Of a stretch of DNA of 64,000 nucleotides, positions 8,322 through 20,059 are shown one piece after another; within the stretch, counting starts at the first letter, position 1; the number at the start of each line of letters is the position of its first letter. The notes under the pieces were generated by a model. It saw nothing but the letters and a program-made list of their open reading frames with translations, did no database searches and was not told where the DNA came from. The stretch covers positions 62,001 through 126,000 of the forward strand of contig JAIXWF010000013.1 in NCBI GenBank assembly GCA_027482185.1. Direction: 5' to 3'. The DNA comes from Opitutaceae bacterium (GTDB lineage Bacteria > Verrucomicrobiota > Verrucomicrobiia > Opitutales > Opitutaceae). The translations under genes were made by a program, and so were the position numbers.

Positions 8322-8879
8322 CTAGTCGAACGCGGCGTCGATGCGGGCGCAGAAGTGGTGGATCAGAAAGAGATGCGCTTCCTGCGCGGCGGCGCCGCTG
8401 TCCCCGGGCATGATCAGGTCGACGGTGGCGAGGCCTTTGGCGCGGCCGCCGCCGCGGCCGAGGAAGGCGAGGCTGGCGAGGCCGAGGCGGCGCGCGGTTG
8501 CGAGCGCGGCGAGAATGTTGGCGGAGTTGCCGCTGGAGGTGAGGACGACGACGAGGTCGCCGGGCCGGGCGAGGCCCTCGATCTGGCGGGCGAAGACGGC
8601 GTCGTAGCCGTAATCGTTGCCGATGCAGGAGAGGAGGGATCCGTCGGAGGAGAGCGCGACGGCGGGGAGCGAGCGGCGGTTCTTCGCGTAACGGCCGACG
8701 AGTTCGGTGGCGAAGTGGGCCGCCTCGGCCGCGCTGCCGCCGTTGCCGCAGACGAGGAGTTTGCCGCCGCCGCGCAGGGTCGCGAGGATGAGGTCGCCGG
8801 CGCGGTCGATCTCGGCGCGGATCGAGGGCAGGGCCTGGAAGGTGCGGACGGTTTCGGTCAGGGCGGCGTCGAAGGTCAT
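8322..8879 (-). CDS. gmhA: SIS-domain phosphoheptose isomerase (GmhA-like)
   Basis: 185-residue SIS-domain protein of the length and pattern of sedoheptulose-7-phosphate isomerase, the first enzyme of ADP-heptose synthesis for lipopolysaccharide. Visible features are the phosphate-binding GNGGSAAEAAHFA (45-57) with ELVGRY following, the TSSGNS loop (114-119) and the C-terminal QEAHLFLIHHFC helix (166-177), which carries the Gln/Glu/His residues expected in GmhA. It is a monocistronic-looking gene, divergent from recF. Other heptose genes are not in the window, so the exact sugar substrate remains inference; a related DiaA-type SIS protein is the main alternative. Confidence 0.82.
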   Translation of the reverse strand: MTFDAALTETVRTFQALPSIRAEIDRAGDLILATLRGGGKLLVCGNGGSAAEAAHFATELVGRYAKNRRSLPAVALSSDGSLLSCIGNDYGYDAVFARQIEGLARPGDLVVVLTSSGNSANILAALATARRLGLASLAFLGRGGGRAKGLATVDLIMPGDSGAAAQEAHLFLIHHFCARIDAAFD

Positions 8880-8986
8880 CGGTGGATCGCACCAAGGAGG
8901 CAGAAAACGGCGGAAAAACGGAGCGATAATTTCGGGCGGCGATTTGGGGCTTTCGCCCGCGGCGGGCTTCGGCCCAAATCCGCCGC

Positions 8987-10075
8987 ATGCGTCTCCGCCA
9001 ACTCACCGTGCGACATTTTCGCAACGTGGGTCTGGCCGTGCTCCCATGCCGCGGGCGGCAGCAGTTTCTCGTGGGCAAGAACGGGCAGGGGAAAACCAAT
9101 TTGCTGGAAGCGGCGGGATTTCTGACGGCGCTGCGTTCGTTCCGCACGACGGACAACAAGCTGCTCGTCGGCCACGGCCACGAGTGCGCGGCGATCGTGG
9201 CGGAGCTCGACCACGAGGAGCGGAAGGAGACGAAGGTCACGATCAAGCTGCGGCACGACGGCAAGGAACTGTGGTGCGACCAGGAGCGCGTCACGAAGCT
9301 CGGGGATTACCTCGGGCGATTTCCGACGGTAGTGTTTTCCTCGCAGGATCTGCAGCTCGTGCGTGGCGCGCCGTCGCTGCGGCGGCGTTGGCTCGACCTG
9401 ACGCTGGCGGCGATGGACGCGGGGTATCTGCGGGCCTTGCAGACTTACACGAAGGCGTTGGCGGCGCGGAATGCGTTGCTCAAATCGGGCCGCGGCACGC
9501 CGGCGGAGCTCGGGGCGTTCGAGCAGATTCTCGCGCCGGCGGCGGCGACGCTGATCGCGTTGCGGGCGGCGGGCACGGCGGCGCTGGGCGCGAAGCTGGG
9601 CGCGGCATACGCGCAGGTGAGCGGCGAGGCGGAGAGCGCGAGCCTCGCGTACGAACCGGACTTTGCGGAGCCGTCGGCGGAGGCGCTGCTGGCCCGGCTG
9701 GAGGCGGGGCGGGCGCGGGACGCGCAGTTCCGCACGACGCTGGTCGGGCCGCACCGGGACGATCTGCAATTCCGGGTGAAGGGCACGGCGGCGCGGGATT
9801 TTGCGTCGGAAGGGCAGCAGCGTTCGGCGGTGCTCGCGTTGCGGTTGGCGCAGGCGGCGTGGTTCCGCGAGCGCAGCGGCGTGCGGCCGGTGCTGCTGGC
9901 GGACGACGTGCTCGGCGAACTTGATCCGGCGCGGCGCGCGCGCTTTTGGGCGGCGATCGATCCGGAGTCGCAGGTGATCGCGACGGGCACGCACCTGCCG
10001 GAGGCGGACCTTGGCGTGTGGCAGATTTTCGACGTGAGCGACGGGACCTTCGCGGAGCGGGGGGCGGCGGGATGA
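8987..10075 (+). CDS. recF: DNA replication/repair protein RecF
   Basis: 362-residue RecF, the SMC-like ATPase that helps load RecA at single-strand gaps. It starts with the typical [13 protein letters not shown], has a Walker A at GKNGQGKT (30-37), the signature [16 protein letters not shown], and a Walker B/D-loop [15 protein letters not shown] near residue 300. Length matches the family. It is not next to dnaA, dnaN or gyrB here. The stop overlaps the start of the permease gene (ATGA), so the two are probably translationally coupled, though no functional link is known. Confidence 0.93.
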   Translation: MRLRQLTVRHFRNVGLAVLPCRGRQQFLVGKNGQGKTNLLEAAGFLTALRSFRTTDNKLLVGHGHECAAIVAELDHEERKETKVTIKLRHDGKELWCDQERVTKLGDYLGRFPTVVFSSQDLQLVRGAPSLRRRWLDLTLAAMDAGYLRALQTYTKALAARNALLKSGRGTPAELGAFEQILAPAAATLIALRAAGTAALGAKLGAAYAQVSGEAESASLAYEPDFAEPSAEALLARLEAGRARDAQFRTTLVGPHRDDLQFRVKGTAARDFASEGQQRSAVLALRLAQAAWFRERSGVRPVLLADDVLGELDPARRARFWAAIDPESQVIATGTHLPEADLGVWQIFDVSDGTFAERGAAG

Positions 10076-10803
10076 CGTTGGAACCGTGGCAATGGGCGGT
10101 GGCGGGGCTCGCGGCGCTCGTGGTCGGCGTTTCCAAATCGGGCATCGGCGGGCTGGGCATTCTCGCGGTGGTGCTGTTCGCGCAGATCATGCCGGCGAAG
10201 CAGGCGACGGGCGTCGTGCTGCCGCTGCTGTGTTTCGGCGACTTCGTGGGGGCGACGATCTACCGGAAGCACGCGAAGTGGACGCACCTGTGGCGGCTGT
10301 TCCCCTGGACGGCGGCGGGGGTCGTCATCGGTTGGCTGGCGCTGGACCGGATCGATGAACGGCAGGCGCGGTTGCTGATCGGCGGAATCGTGGTGGCGCT
10401 GGTGGCGATGCAGCTCTGGCGGCGGAAGGCGGCCGGGGACGAGACGCAGCACGGGGCGTGGTTCGCGCCGACGATCGGGGTGCTGGCCGGGTTCACGACG
10501 CTGGTGGCGAACGCGGCGGGCCCGCTGATGGTCGTCTATCTGCTCGCGATGCGGTTGCCGAAAATGGATTGGGTGGGGACGAGCGCGGTGTATTTCCTGA
10601 TCCTGAATCTGTTCAAGGTGCCCTTCATGGTGGAGCTGGGGCTGATCAACCGGACGAGCTTCGCGCTGAACCTGTGGCTGGCGCCGATCGTTTTGGCGGG
10701 GGCGTTTTTCGGGCGGAAACTGGTGACGAAGATCGACCAGCGGACGTTCGAGAATTTGGCCCTGGGGCTGAGTTTGCTGGCGGGGATCAAGCTGATGTTC
10801 TGA
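10072..10803 (+). CDS. TSUP (TauE/SafE) family membrane permease
   Basis: 243-residue integral membrane protein of the sulfite exporter TauE/SafE (TSUP) family, often involved in export or uptake of sulfur-containing or organic anions. The ATG at 10072 overlaps the recF stop by 4 nt; the open frame extends upstream inside recF but that part is a shadow. Seven to eight hydrophobic segments are visible, including the paired glycine-rich motif [13 protein letters not shown] near residues 18-30 and a second-half counterpart around [13 protein letters not shown]. Substrate unknown. Confidence 0.85.
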   Translation: MTLEPWQWAVAGLAALVVGVSKSGIGGLGILAVVLFAQIMPAKQATGVVLPLLCFGDFVGATIYRKHAKWTHLWRLFPWTAAGVVIGWLALDRIDERQARLLIGGIVVALVAMQLWRRKAAGDETQHGAWFAPTIGVLAGFTTLVANAAGPLMVVYLLAMRLPKMDWVGTSAVYFLILNLFKVPFMVELGLINRTSFALNLWLAPIVLAGAFFGRKLVTKIDQRTFENLALGLSLLAGIKLMF

Positions 10804-10816
10804 ACGGACGGGGGCT

Positions 10817-10880
10817 GAAGGACCAAGAGACTAAGGGACCAAAGGACCAAGGGACCAAGGGACCAAGGGACTAAGGGATC
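10817..10880 (+). repeat. Degenerate tandem repeat (gggaccaa units)
   Basis: Just after the permease stop, about seven copies of an 8-10 nt word (aagggaccaa, with variants aagggactaa and aaggaccaag) run head to tail. They lie at the convergent 3' ends of the permease and the large repeat protein. Unlike the other convergent spacers, no clear inverted partner array is visible here. Confidence 0.7.
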
Positions 10881-10934
10881 GGGGACTGGGGGCGGGAACC
10901 GGAAAGACAGGAACGGCAGGGCGGAACACTGATG

Positions 10935-11047
10935 GATTTCGCCAAGGGGCGAAATCGTGGAGTGCCGGCTGCGGCAATGGCCGCAGGGGTTGGGCGGGGC
11001 GCCGCAATGGCGGCGGGGGGAGGACCCGGGCTGAAGGCCCGGGCTAC
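10935..11047. repeat. Cluster of four intergenic hairpins
   Basis: Four successive perfect or near-perfect stems fill this spacer: gatttcgcc/ggcgaaatc (10935-10956, loop aagg), ctgcggc/gccgcag (10969-10986), gccgc/gcggc (11001-11014), and cccggg/cccggg in cccgggctgaaggcccggg (11025-11043, followed by ctac). No T-run follows any of them. The last element recurs at 16424 on the far side of the neighbouring gene. Confidence 0.55.
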
Positions 11048-11069
11048 GATGGGTACGGGGTAAGGCGGG

Positions 11070-14000
11070 CTACGGACGGGTGCGGCGGCGGCGCCAGGCG
11101 GCGAGGGCGAGGGCGGCTAGGCCGGCGAGGGCGGCGTAGGTGGAGGGTTCGGGGATGGCGGAGGCGGCGGTGAAGTGGAGTGCGAGGTCGCGGTTGCCGT
11201 TGGCGAGGGCGAGGGACCAGGTGCCGCCGGCGAGGGAGTTGGCGAAGGCGGAAGTCTCGATTTGGTAGCCGAAGGTATCGAAACCGAGGATACCCCCGGT
11301 CGTGGTGGCGAGGGTGTACGTGGAGTTTTGGGCGGCGTTGAAGTTGATGACTTGGCCGGCGGAGTTGTCGGGCAGGAGCGACACAAGTCGGAGCGTGAAC
11401 GGATTGCCCGCGGTGGCGGCGAGGGTGAGGGTGCCGGAGATCGAAAGGAGATCGTAGTTCGTGCCGGCGGTGCCCGCGGCCTGGTTGATTTCCCAGACGT
11501 AGGCGGAGCCGTTGCCCCAGGTTTGGGCGCCGGTGGCGAGGGTGCCGGGCGAATTGCCGGGGGCGATCGTGCCGAGGAGTTGGAGCGAGCCGGTGAAGGC
11601 GCCGGCGCCGGTCAAGGTGGCGCCCGCGGCAACGGTGACGGCGCCGGAGCCGAAGACGGAGCCGGAGGAATTGGCGACCTTCAAGGTGCCGGCGGCGATC
11701 GTGGTGGCGCCGGAATAGGTGTTGGCGGCGGAGAGGGTGAGGGTGCCGGCGCCGAGTTTGACGAGGGAGCCGCCGGACGAAGTGAGGGCGGAGGCGAGGG
11801 TGATGTTTTGGCCGGCGGTATCGAAGCGGTACGCTTGGTTGGCGGCGGAGCTGAAGCGGGCAGAGTAGTCGGTGGTGTTGGCGGCGGACGATTTGAGCGT
11901 GCCGCCGTTGAAGACGATCGTGCCGAATTCGCCGAGGGCGCCGGCGGAGCCGAGGGCGAGGGTGCCGGCGGCAAGCGTGAAGGTCGTGCCGGTATTGAAG
12001 CTGTTGTCCCCGGTGAGGGTGAGGGTGCCGGTGCCGAGTTGCGCGAGGCTGCCTTGACCGTAGATGAAATTGGCGACGGTGATGTTGTCCGAGCGGTTGA
12101 AAGCGAGCGTGGCGGTGAGGGGGACCTCTCCGGAGCCGAGGTTACCGGTGGTTCCGCCGTTGCCGATTTGGAGGGTGCCGGCGGTAACGAAGGTGCTGCC
12201 GGAGTAGGTATTGTTGCCGGTGAAGGTGAGGGTGCCGGTGCCCAGATTGTGGAGGGTCCCGGAGCCGGAGATGGCGTTGGCGACGGCGATGGTGTCGGAG
12301 CGATTGAAGCGGAGCGTGCCGTTGTTGACGACGGCGCCGGTGCCGAGGGTTCCCGAGGTGCCGCCGGCGCCGATCTGGAGCGTGCCGGAAATCGTCGTGG
12401 TGCCGGTATAGGAATTGTTGCCGGTGAGCGTGAGGACCGAGGACCCAATTTGGCTGACGGAACCCGAGCCGGAGATAGGGTTGGCAAACGTGAGGTTGGA
12501 GCTGCGATTGAAGGTTAGGTTGGCGCGGTTGACGACTTCGCCGGAGCCGAGCGGGGTCGTCCCCCCGTTGTTGCCGATCTGGAGCGTGCCGGCGGAGACG
12601 GTGGTGCCGCCGGTGTAGGCGTTGTTGCCGGAAAGGGTGAGCGTGCCGGTGCCGAGTTTGACGAGGGAGCCGCCGGCGGAGGTCAGGTTGGACGCGGCGG
12701 TGACGTTTTGGCCGTTGGTATCAAGGCGGTAGACTTGGTTGGCGGCGTTGCTGAAACGGGGGGAGTAGTCGGTGGTGTTGGCGGCAGAAAACCGCAGGGT
12801 GCCGCCGCCGAAGGAGATCGGGCCGGTGGAGCCGAGAGCGCCGGAAGAGCCAAGGGCGACGATACCGGCGGAGAGCGTGATGCCGCCGGTGAACGTGTTG
12901 TTGCCGGAAAGGGTGAGCGTGCCGCCGGCGAGCATGGCGAGCGAGCCGGAGCCGGAGATCGAACCGGAAAACGTGGTGTAGGCGTTTTGGTTGACGGAGA
13001 GCGCCACCGATCCGAGCGAGACGGCGCCGGCGCCGGCGAGACCGCCGATCGTCGGGTTGAAGCCGTTGAAATCCAAGGTGGCGCCGGCGGCGAGGTTGTG
13101 CACCGAGTTCGCACTGAAGGCGCCGGTGGAACCGGCGCGCAAGGTGCCGGCGGAGACGGTGGTGTTGCCGTAGTAGGAATTGCTGCCCGTAAGGGTGAGG
13201 GTCTCGGCGCCGATTTTGGTGAGGGTGCCGAGGCCGGAGATCGCGTTGGCCACGGTGACGGCGTCGGAGCGATTGACCGCGAGGGTGGCGCCGGATGCGA
13301 CGGTGACGCTGCCGGTGCCGAGAGTGCCGGAGGTGCCGCCCGCGCCGATCTCCAGGGTGCCGGCGGAGACGGTGGTGGTGCCGGTGTAGGTGTTGTCGGC
13401 GGTGAGGGTGAGGGTGCCGGAGCCGCGCTGCTCCAGCGTGCCGGAGCCGGAGACGACCTCGGCCAACGTCACGCCATCCCAACGGTTGAAAGCCAGAGTG
13501 CCGTGGTTGGTGACGCCGCCGGTGCCGAGGGTACCGCTGAACGCAGTGCCGATTTGCAGGGTGCCGGCGGAGATGGTGGTTCCGCCGGTGTAGGCGCTGG
13601 TGCCCCAGATGGAGAGGGTGCCGGCCCCAAGCTTGATCAGGGAACCGCCCGAAGAGACCAGATCGTAGGAAAGGGAAACATTTTGGCCATTGGTGTCCAA
13701 GCGCAGGGTTTGGTTGTCAGCCCGACTGAAGCGATTGGAGTAATCCAGATTGTTGGCGGATGTATATTGCAGCGTACCGCCGTTGAAAGTGATTTGGCCG
13801 GAGGAAGATCCCAGGAAACGGGATCCCAGCGCGCCCGCGGAGCCTAGGGTGAGCGTGCCGGCGGCCAGGTTCAAATTGCGAAAACTATTGTTGCCGGTGA
13901 GGGTGAGGGTACCGGAGCCCCTTTGCTGCAGGGTGCCGGAGCCGGAAATGTCGCCGGCCAAGGTCAACGCGTCGGAGCGATTGACCCAAAAAAGGCTGTT

Positions 14001-16268
14001 GATGGTCAGGTTGCCGGAGCCGAGGGAACCCGAAGTGCCGCCGTCGCCAAGTTCGAGGATGCCGGCGGAAACCGTAGTGTTGCCGGAATAGGAATTGCTG
14101 CCGGTCAAGGTCAGCAGGCTGTTGCCGAGTTTGGTGAGGGAGCCGGAGCCGGAAATGGCGCCGGAGTAGGTGCTGCCGGAGGAGCTTTGGATGACGGAAA
14201 GGCCGGCGGAACCGAGCACGATGGAGCCGGAGCCGGAAAGGCCGCCGAGGGTCTGGTCGTAGTTGTCCAGATCGAGCGTGGAGCCGGCGTCGATCGTATG
14301 ACGCGACAGGGAGCTGAAGACCCCCGTCGCTCCGGCGCGCAGGGTGCCGGCGGTGACCGTGGTGTTGCCCGTGTAGGTGTTGTTGCCGGAAAGAGTGACG
14401 GAACCCGTGCCGAGCTTGGTGAGAGCGCCGGTGCCGGAGATGGCGTTCGCGACCGTGGGGTGGTCGGAGCGATTGAGGGCAAGGGTGGCGTTGTTGACGA
14501 CGGCGCCGGATCCGAGGCTGCCGCCATTTCCAAGCTGGAGCGTGCCGGCGGAGACGGTGGTGCCGCCGGAGTAAGTGTTGTTGGCCGAGAGGGTCAGGGT
14601 GCCGGTTCCAAGCTTGACGAGGGAGCCGCCGGACGAGGTCAGGGCGGAGGCGAGAGTGACGGATTGGCCGTTGGTATCGAGGCGGTAGGATTGATTGGCC
14701 GCGGCGCTGAAGCGGGCGGAGTAGTCGCCGGTGTTGGCGGAGGAGTAGCGAAGGGTGCCGCCGCCGAAGGAGATCGTGCCGGTGGAGCCGAGAGCACCGG
14801 TTGAGCCGAGGACGAGGGTGCCGGCGGATAGTGTCGTGCCGCCGGTAAAGGAATTGTTGCCCGAGAACGTGACCGTGCCGGTGCCGGCTTGGAGAAGGGT
14901 GCCTGTCCCGGAAATGGCGTTGGGGACGGTGTGGGCGTTGACGCCGGCGATGGAGTCGGAGCGGTTGAAGACAAGGGCGGCGTGGTTGACGATATCGCCG
15001 GAGCCGAGTGCGCCGGTGGTGCCGCCATTGCCGATCTGGAGAGTTCCCGCGGAAATCGTGGTGGTGCCGGATAGGGTGTTGTTGGCCGTCAGGGCGAGAG
15101 TGCCGGCGCCGAGTTTGGCAACCGTGCCGGATCCCTCGATTCGACTGGCGACGGTGAAGTCGTCGGAGCGGTTGAAGACGAGGCTGGCGCCGTTGGATAC
15201 GGTTCCCGAGCCGAGGGAGCCGGCGGTGCCGCCGTTGCCGACTTGGAGAGTGCCGGCAGAGACCGTAGTCGTGCCCGAGTAGGAGTTGTTGCCGAGGAGG
15301 GTGAGGGTGCCGGAGCCAAGTTTGGTCAGGGAGCCACCGGAGGACGTGAGGGCGGAAGCGAGGGTGACGGTTTGGCCGTTGGTATCGAGGCGGTACGATT
15401 GATTGGCGGCGGAGCTGAAGCGGGAGGAATAGTCGGTGGTGTTGGCGGCGGAGAACTGGAGGGTGCCGCCGGTGAAGGAGAGGGTGCCGGTGGAGCCGAG
15501 GGCGTTGGCGGAGCCGAGGGCGAGGGTGCCGGCGGCGAGGGTGGTGCCGCCGGAGTAGGAGTTGTTGCCGGTGAGAGTGAGGGTGCCGGCGCCGGCTTGG
15601 GTGAGGGAGCCGGAACCGGAGACGACGTTGGCGACGGTGACGGCGTCGGAGCGGTTGAAGGCGAGGGCGGCGTTGTTGACGATATTGCCGGAGACGGAAC
15701 CCGAGGTGCCGCCGTCGCCGATGCGGAGGGTGCCGGCGCTGATCGTGGTGCCGCCGGAGTAGGTGTTGGCGCCGGAGAGGACGAGGGTGCCGGCGCCGTC
15801 GACGATGAGTTCGCCGGTGCCGCCGACCGCGCCGGAGAAGGTGGTTTGGGAGCCGGCGCGAATGTTGGTCCGAAGGTCGCTGGCCAAGGTGACGGCGGAG
15901 GCGAAGGTCACCGCGCCGGCGGATTCGTTTTGGTCGTAGGTGGCGCTGCCGAAGAGCCCTTGGAAGATGAGCGTGTTTCCGGTGAGCGTGGTGGTGAAGA
16001 GCGGTCCGGTGGGGTCGCCGGCGGACAGCCCGTTGACGGTGCGGTCGGCGCCGAGGGTGATGGTCTGGTTGGCCGAGAGGTTGGCACTCAGATCGACGGT
16101 GACGCCGACGCCGGGGACGGAGTTGCCGGACCAGTTCGACGCGGTGCCCCAGGCGGCGCTGGCCGACGCCGTATTGGTCCAGGTGAACTGGGCTTGGGCG
16201 GACGACGCGAACGCGAGGCCGGCGAGGAGCGAGAGGGCGGGGACAACGGGACAGGTGGTGAGGCGCAT
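11070..16268 (-). CDS. Giant strand-repeat protein with PEP-CTERM tail
   Basis: 1732-residue secreted protein. A signal peptide (ending SSAQAQ, about residue 26) is followed by tandem passenger-associated beta-strand repeats, recognisable as alternating LTLTGNNSYSGGTT and VSAGTLQIGNGG segments; I count 18 copies of the SAGTL-type step. The chain should form a long right-handed beta-helix. The C-terminus is IPEPSTYAALAGLAALALAA plus an arginine cluster, a PEP-CTERM sorting signal read by an exosortase rather than an autotransporter barrel. It probably ends up surface-bound or in matrix. It stands alone between ruvC and the permease. Ligand or adhesive role unknown. The near-identical internal repeats make copy-number change likely. 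Confidence 0.9.
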   Translation of the reverse strand: MRLTTCPVVPALSLLAGLAFASSAQAQFTWTNTASASAAWGTASNWSGNSVPGVGVTVDLSANLSANQTITLGADRTVNGLSAGDPTGPLFTTTLTGNTLIFQGLFGSATYDQNESAGAVTFASAVTLASDLRTNIRAGSQTTFSGAVGGTGELIVDGAGTLVLSGANTYSGGTTISAGTLRIGDGGTSGSVSGNIVNNAALAFNRSDAVTVANVVSGSGSLTQAGAGTLTLTGNNSYSGGTTLAAGTLALGSANALGSTGTLSFTGGTLQFSAANTTDYSSRFSSAANQSYRLDTNGQTVTLASALTSSGGSLTKLGSGTLTLLGNNSYSGTTTVSAGTLQVGNGGTAGSLGSGTVSNGASLVFNRSDDFTVASRIEGSGTVAKLGAGTLALTANNTLSGTTTISAGTLQIGNGGTTGALGSGDIVNHAALVFNRSDSIAGVNAHTVPNAISGTGTLLQAGTGTVTFSGNNSFTGGTTLSAGTLVLGSTGALGSTGTISFGGGTLRYSSANTGDYSARFSAAANQSYRLDTNGQSVTLASALTSSGGSLVKLGTGTLTLSANNTYSGGTTVSAGTLQLGNGGSLGSGAVVNNATLALNRSDHPTVANAISGTGALTKLGTGSVTLSGNNTYTGNTTVTAGTLRAGATGVFSSLSRHTIDAGSTLDLDNYDQTLGGLSGSGSIVLGSAGLSVIQSSSGSTYSGAISGSGSLTKLGNSLLTLTGSNSYSGNTTVSAGILELGDGGTSGSLGSGNLTINSLFWVNRSDALTLAGDISGSGTLQQRGSGTLTLTGNNSFRNLNLAAGTLTLGSAGALGSRFLGSSSGQITFNGGTLQYTSANNLDYSNRFSRADNQTLRLDTNGQNVSLSYDLVSSGGSLIKLGAGTLSIWGTSAYTGGTTISAGTLQIGTAFSGTLGTGGVTNHGTLAFNRWDGVTLAEVVSGSGTLEQRGSGTLTLTADNTYTGTTTVSAGTLEIGAGGTSGTLGTGSVTVASGATLAVNRSDAVTVANAISGLGTLTKIGAETLTLTGSNSYYGNTTVSAGTLRAGSTGAFSANSVHNLAAGATLDFNGFNPTIGGLAGAGAVSLGSVALSVNQNAYTTFSGSISGSGSLAMLAGGTLTLSGNNTFTGGITLSAGIVALGSSGALGSTGPISFGGGTLRFSAANTTDYSPRFSNAANQVYRLDTNGQNVTAASNLTSAGGSLVKLGTGTLTLSGNNAYTGGTTVSAGTLQIGNNGGTTPLGSGEVVNRANLTFNRSSNLTFANPISGSGSVSQIGSSVLTLTGNNSYTGTTTISGTLQIGAGGTSGTLGTGAVVNNGTLRFNRSDTIAVANAISGSGTLHNLGTGTLTFTGNNTYSGSTFVTAGTLQIGNGGTTGNLGSGEVPLTATLAFNRSDNITVANFIYGQGSLAQLGTGTLTLTGDNSFNTGTTFTLAAGTLALGSAGALGEFGTIVFNGGTLKSSAANTTDYSARFSSAANQAYRFDTAGQNITLASALTSSGGSLVKLGAGTLTLSAANTYSGATTIAAGTLKVANSSGSVFGSGAVTVAAGATLTGAGAFTGSLQLLGTIAPGNSPGTLATGAQTWGNGSAYVWEINQAAGTAGTNYDLLSISGTLTLAATAGNPFTLRLVSLLPDNSAGQVINFNAAQNSTYTLATTTGGILGFDTFGYQIETSAFANSLAGGTWSLALANGNRDLALHFTAASAIPEPSTYAALAGLAALALAAWRRRRTRP

Positions 16269-16423
16269 CGGGAGGGCGCGCGCGGCCTTCGAAGGGCGGC
16301 GCGCCGGCGTGATCCTAACAGCGTGCGCTTGAAGTTTGAATACACCCTTGGGTGCAGGCGGGGTCGTGGGGGGACGGGCGGAGGTGGGCGGGGAATTGCG
16401 GAGTGTGGATTGCGGGGGAATAT

Positions 16424-16446
16424 CCCGGGCTGAAGCGCCGGGCTAC
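16424..16446. repeat. REP-like palindrome, copy 2
   Basis: cccgggctgaagcgccgggctac lacks perfect symmetry but clearly matches the element at 11025-11047 in sequence and orientation. The two copies flank the 5.2-kb repeat-protein gene. Function unknown; such GC-rich palindromes can act as transcript-end stabilisers or repetitive extragenic elements. Confidence 0.5.
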
Positions 16447-16514
16447 GGCTGGGCTACGGCGGGGCTGCGGCGCGGGGTTGCGCGGGGCGGGGGGCGGTGA
16501 TTGGGTGCGCGGCG

Positions 16515-17129
16515 ATGGCACGGATGAATGCGCGGCAGATGTGGGCGGCGAAGCTGGCGGGGAAACCTGTGCCGGCGGCGTTGCCGTTGCCGCGGGCCGC
16601 GGCGCCTTCGGCGGGCGAATCGCGGGTGACGGCGGCGCGGACGGCGTTTGCCGGCACGGTGCTCGGCGTCGATCCGTCGCTGCGCGGCACGGGGTTGGCG
16701 TTGCTGGAATTCGCGCCGGGGCGGCAGCCGTTGCTGTTGCGGTGCCGGACGGTGACGGTGGCGGCGAAGCATCCGATGGCGGAGGCGCTGGCGGAGATCC
16801 ACCGCGCGGTGACGGCGTTTCTCGACGGCACCGCGGTGCGGCACGTGGCGCTCGAGCAAACGATCTACGTGCAGAACATCCGCACGGCGCAGATCCTCGG
16901 CGCGGCGCGCGGCGCGGCGATCGCGGCGGCGGCGTTGCAGGGGAAGCCGGTCTTCGAATATCCGCCGCTGCGCGTGAAGCAGGCGGTGGTCGGCGCGGGG
17001 CACGCGAGCAAGGAGCAGATGGCGCGCACGGTGATGGCGCTGCTCGGCCACGGGCGGACTTTGGCGTTCGACGAAGCGGACGCGGCCGGCGTGGCGCTGT
17101 GCCACGCGTTCACGTGGCGGGACGTATAG
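16515..17129 (+). CDS. ruvC: Crossover junction endonuclease RuvC
   Basis: RuvC resolvase, which nicks Holliday junctions symmetrically with RuvAB. From ATG 16515 it is 204 residues; GTG 16497 and ATG 16524 are in-frame alternatives with no decisive ribosome site. The RNase H-like core begins only at VLGVDPSLRGTG, so the protein has an N-terminal extension of about 45 residues compared with the usual form. Acidic catalytic residues are Asp53, Glu114 (ALEQTIY), Asp186 and Asp189 (FDEADA). ruvA and ruvB are not adjacent. The gene converges on the hybrid kinase gene across a repeat-rich spacer. Confidence 0.9.
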   Translation: MARMNARQMWAAKLAGKPVPAALPLPRAAAPSAGESRVTAARTAFAGTVLGVDPSLRGTGLALLEFAPGRQPLLLRCRTVTVAAKHPMAEALAEIHRAVTAFLDGTAVRHVALEQTIYVQNIRTAQILGAARGAAIAAAALQGKPVFEYPPLRVKQAVVGAGHASKEQMARTVMALLGHGRTLAFDEADAAGVALCHAFTWRDV

Positions 17130-17135
17130 GATAAG

Positions 17136-17350
17136 ACCGGAATTGGGAGACCGGAGACCGGAGTTTCTATAATTGAAACCGGAGTTCGGAGACCGGAATT
17201 CCTGCACCGAAGGCCGGAAACCGGAGATACATCCCCCCGCTGGCCAACCAATGTCGGGGATTTCCAGGTTCGATTCGTCGGCCGTTACCGTTCTTCCGCG
17301 TCCCGTTTCCGGTATCAGGTCTCCGGTATCCGGTTTCCGAATTCCGGTTT

Positions 17351-17352
<2 letters not shown>
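17136..17352. repeat. Inverted arrays of accgga-type words
   Basis: Left arm (17136-17230) contains repeated gagaccggag, gaaaccggag and gaccggaatt words. Right arm (about 17301-17352) contains the reverse complement: gtttccggtatc, tctccggtatccgg, tttccgaattccgg. The arms are about 70 bp apart, between the convergent ruvC and hybrid kinase genes, and the right arm runs into the kinase stop codon. A long imperfect hairpin usable from both sides is likely. Confidence 0.65.

Positions 17353-20055
<2,703 letters not shown>

Positions 20056-20059
<4 letters not shown>

Noticed and set aside
11175-15282. Several plus-strand frames (447, 379, 293 residues) over the repeat-protein gene
   Set aside because: Repetition of the same antisense units; the minus-strand frame has the signal peptide and PEP-CTERM tail.
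11070-16268. CRISPR-like direct repeats
   Set aside because: The repeats are in-frame coding units of variable spacing with no constant repeat-spacer rhythm and no cas genes.
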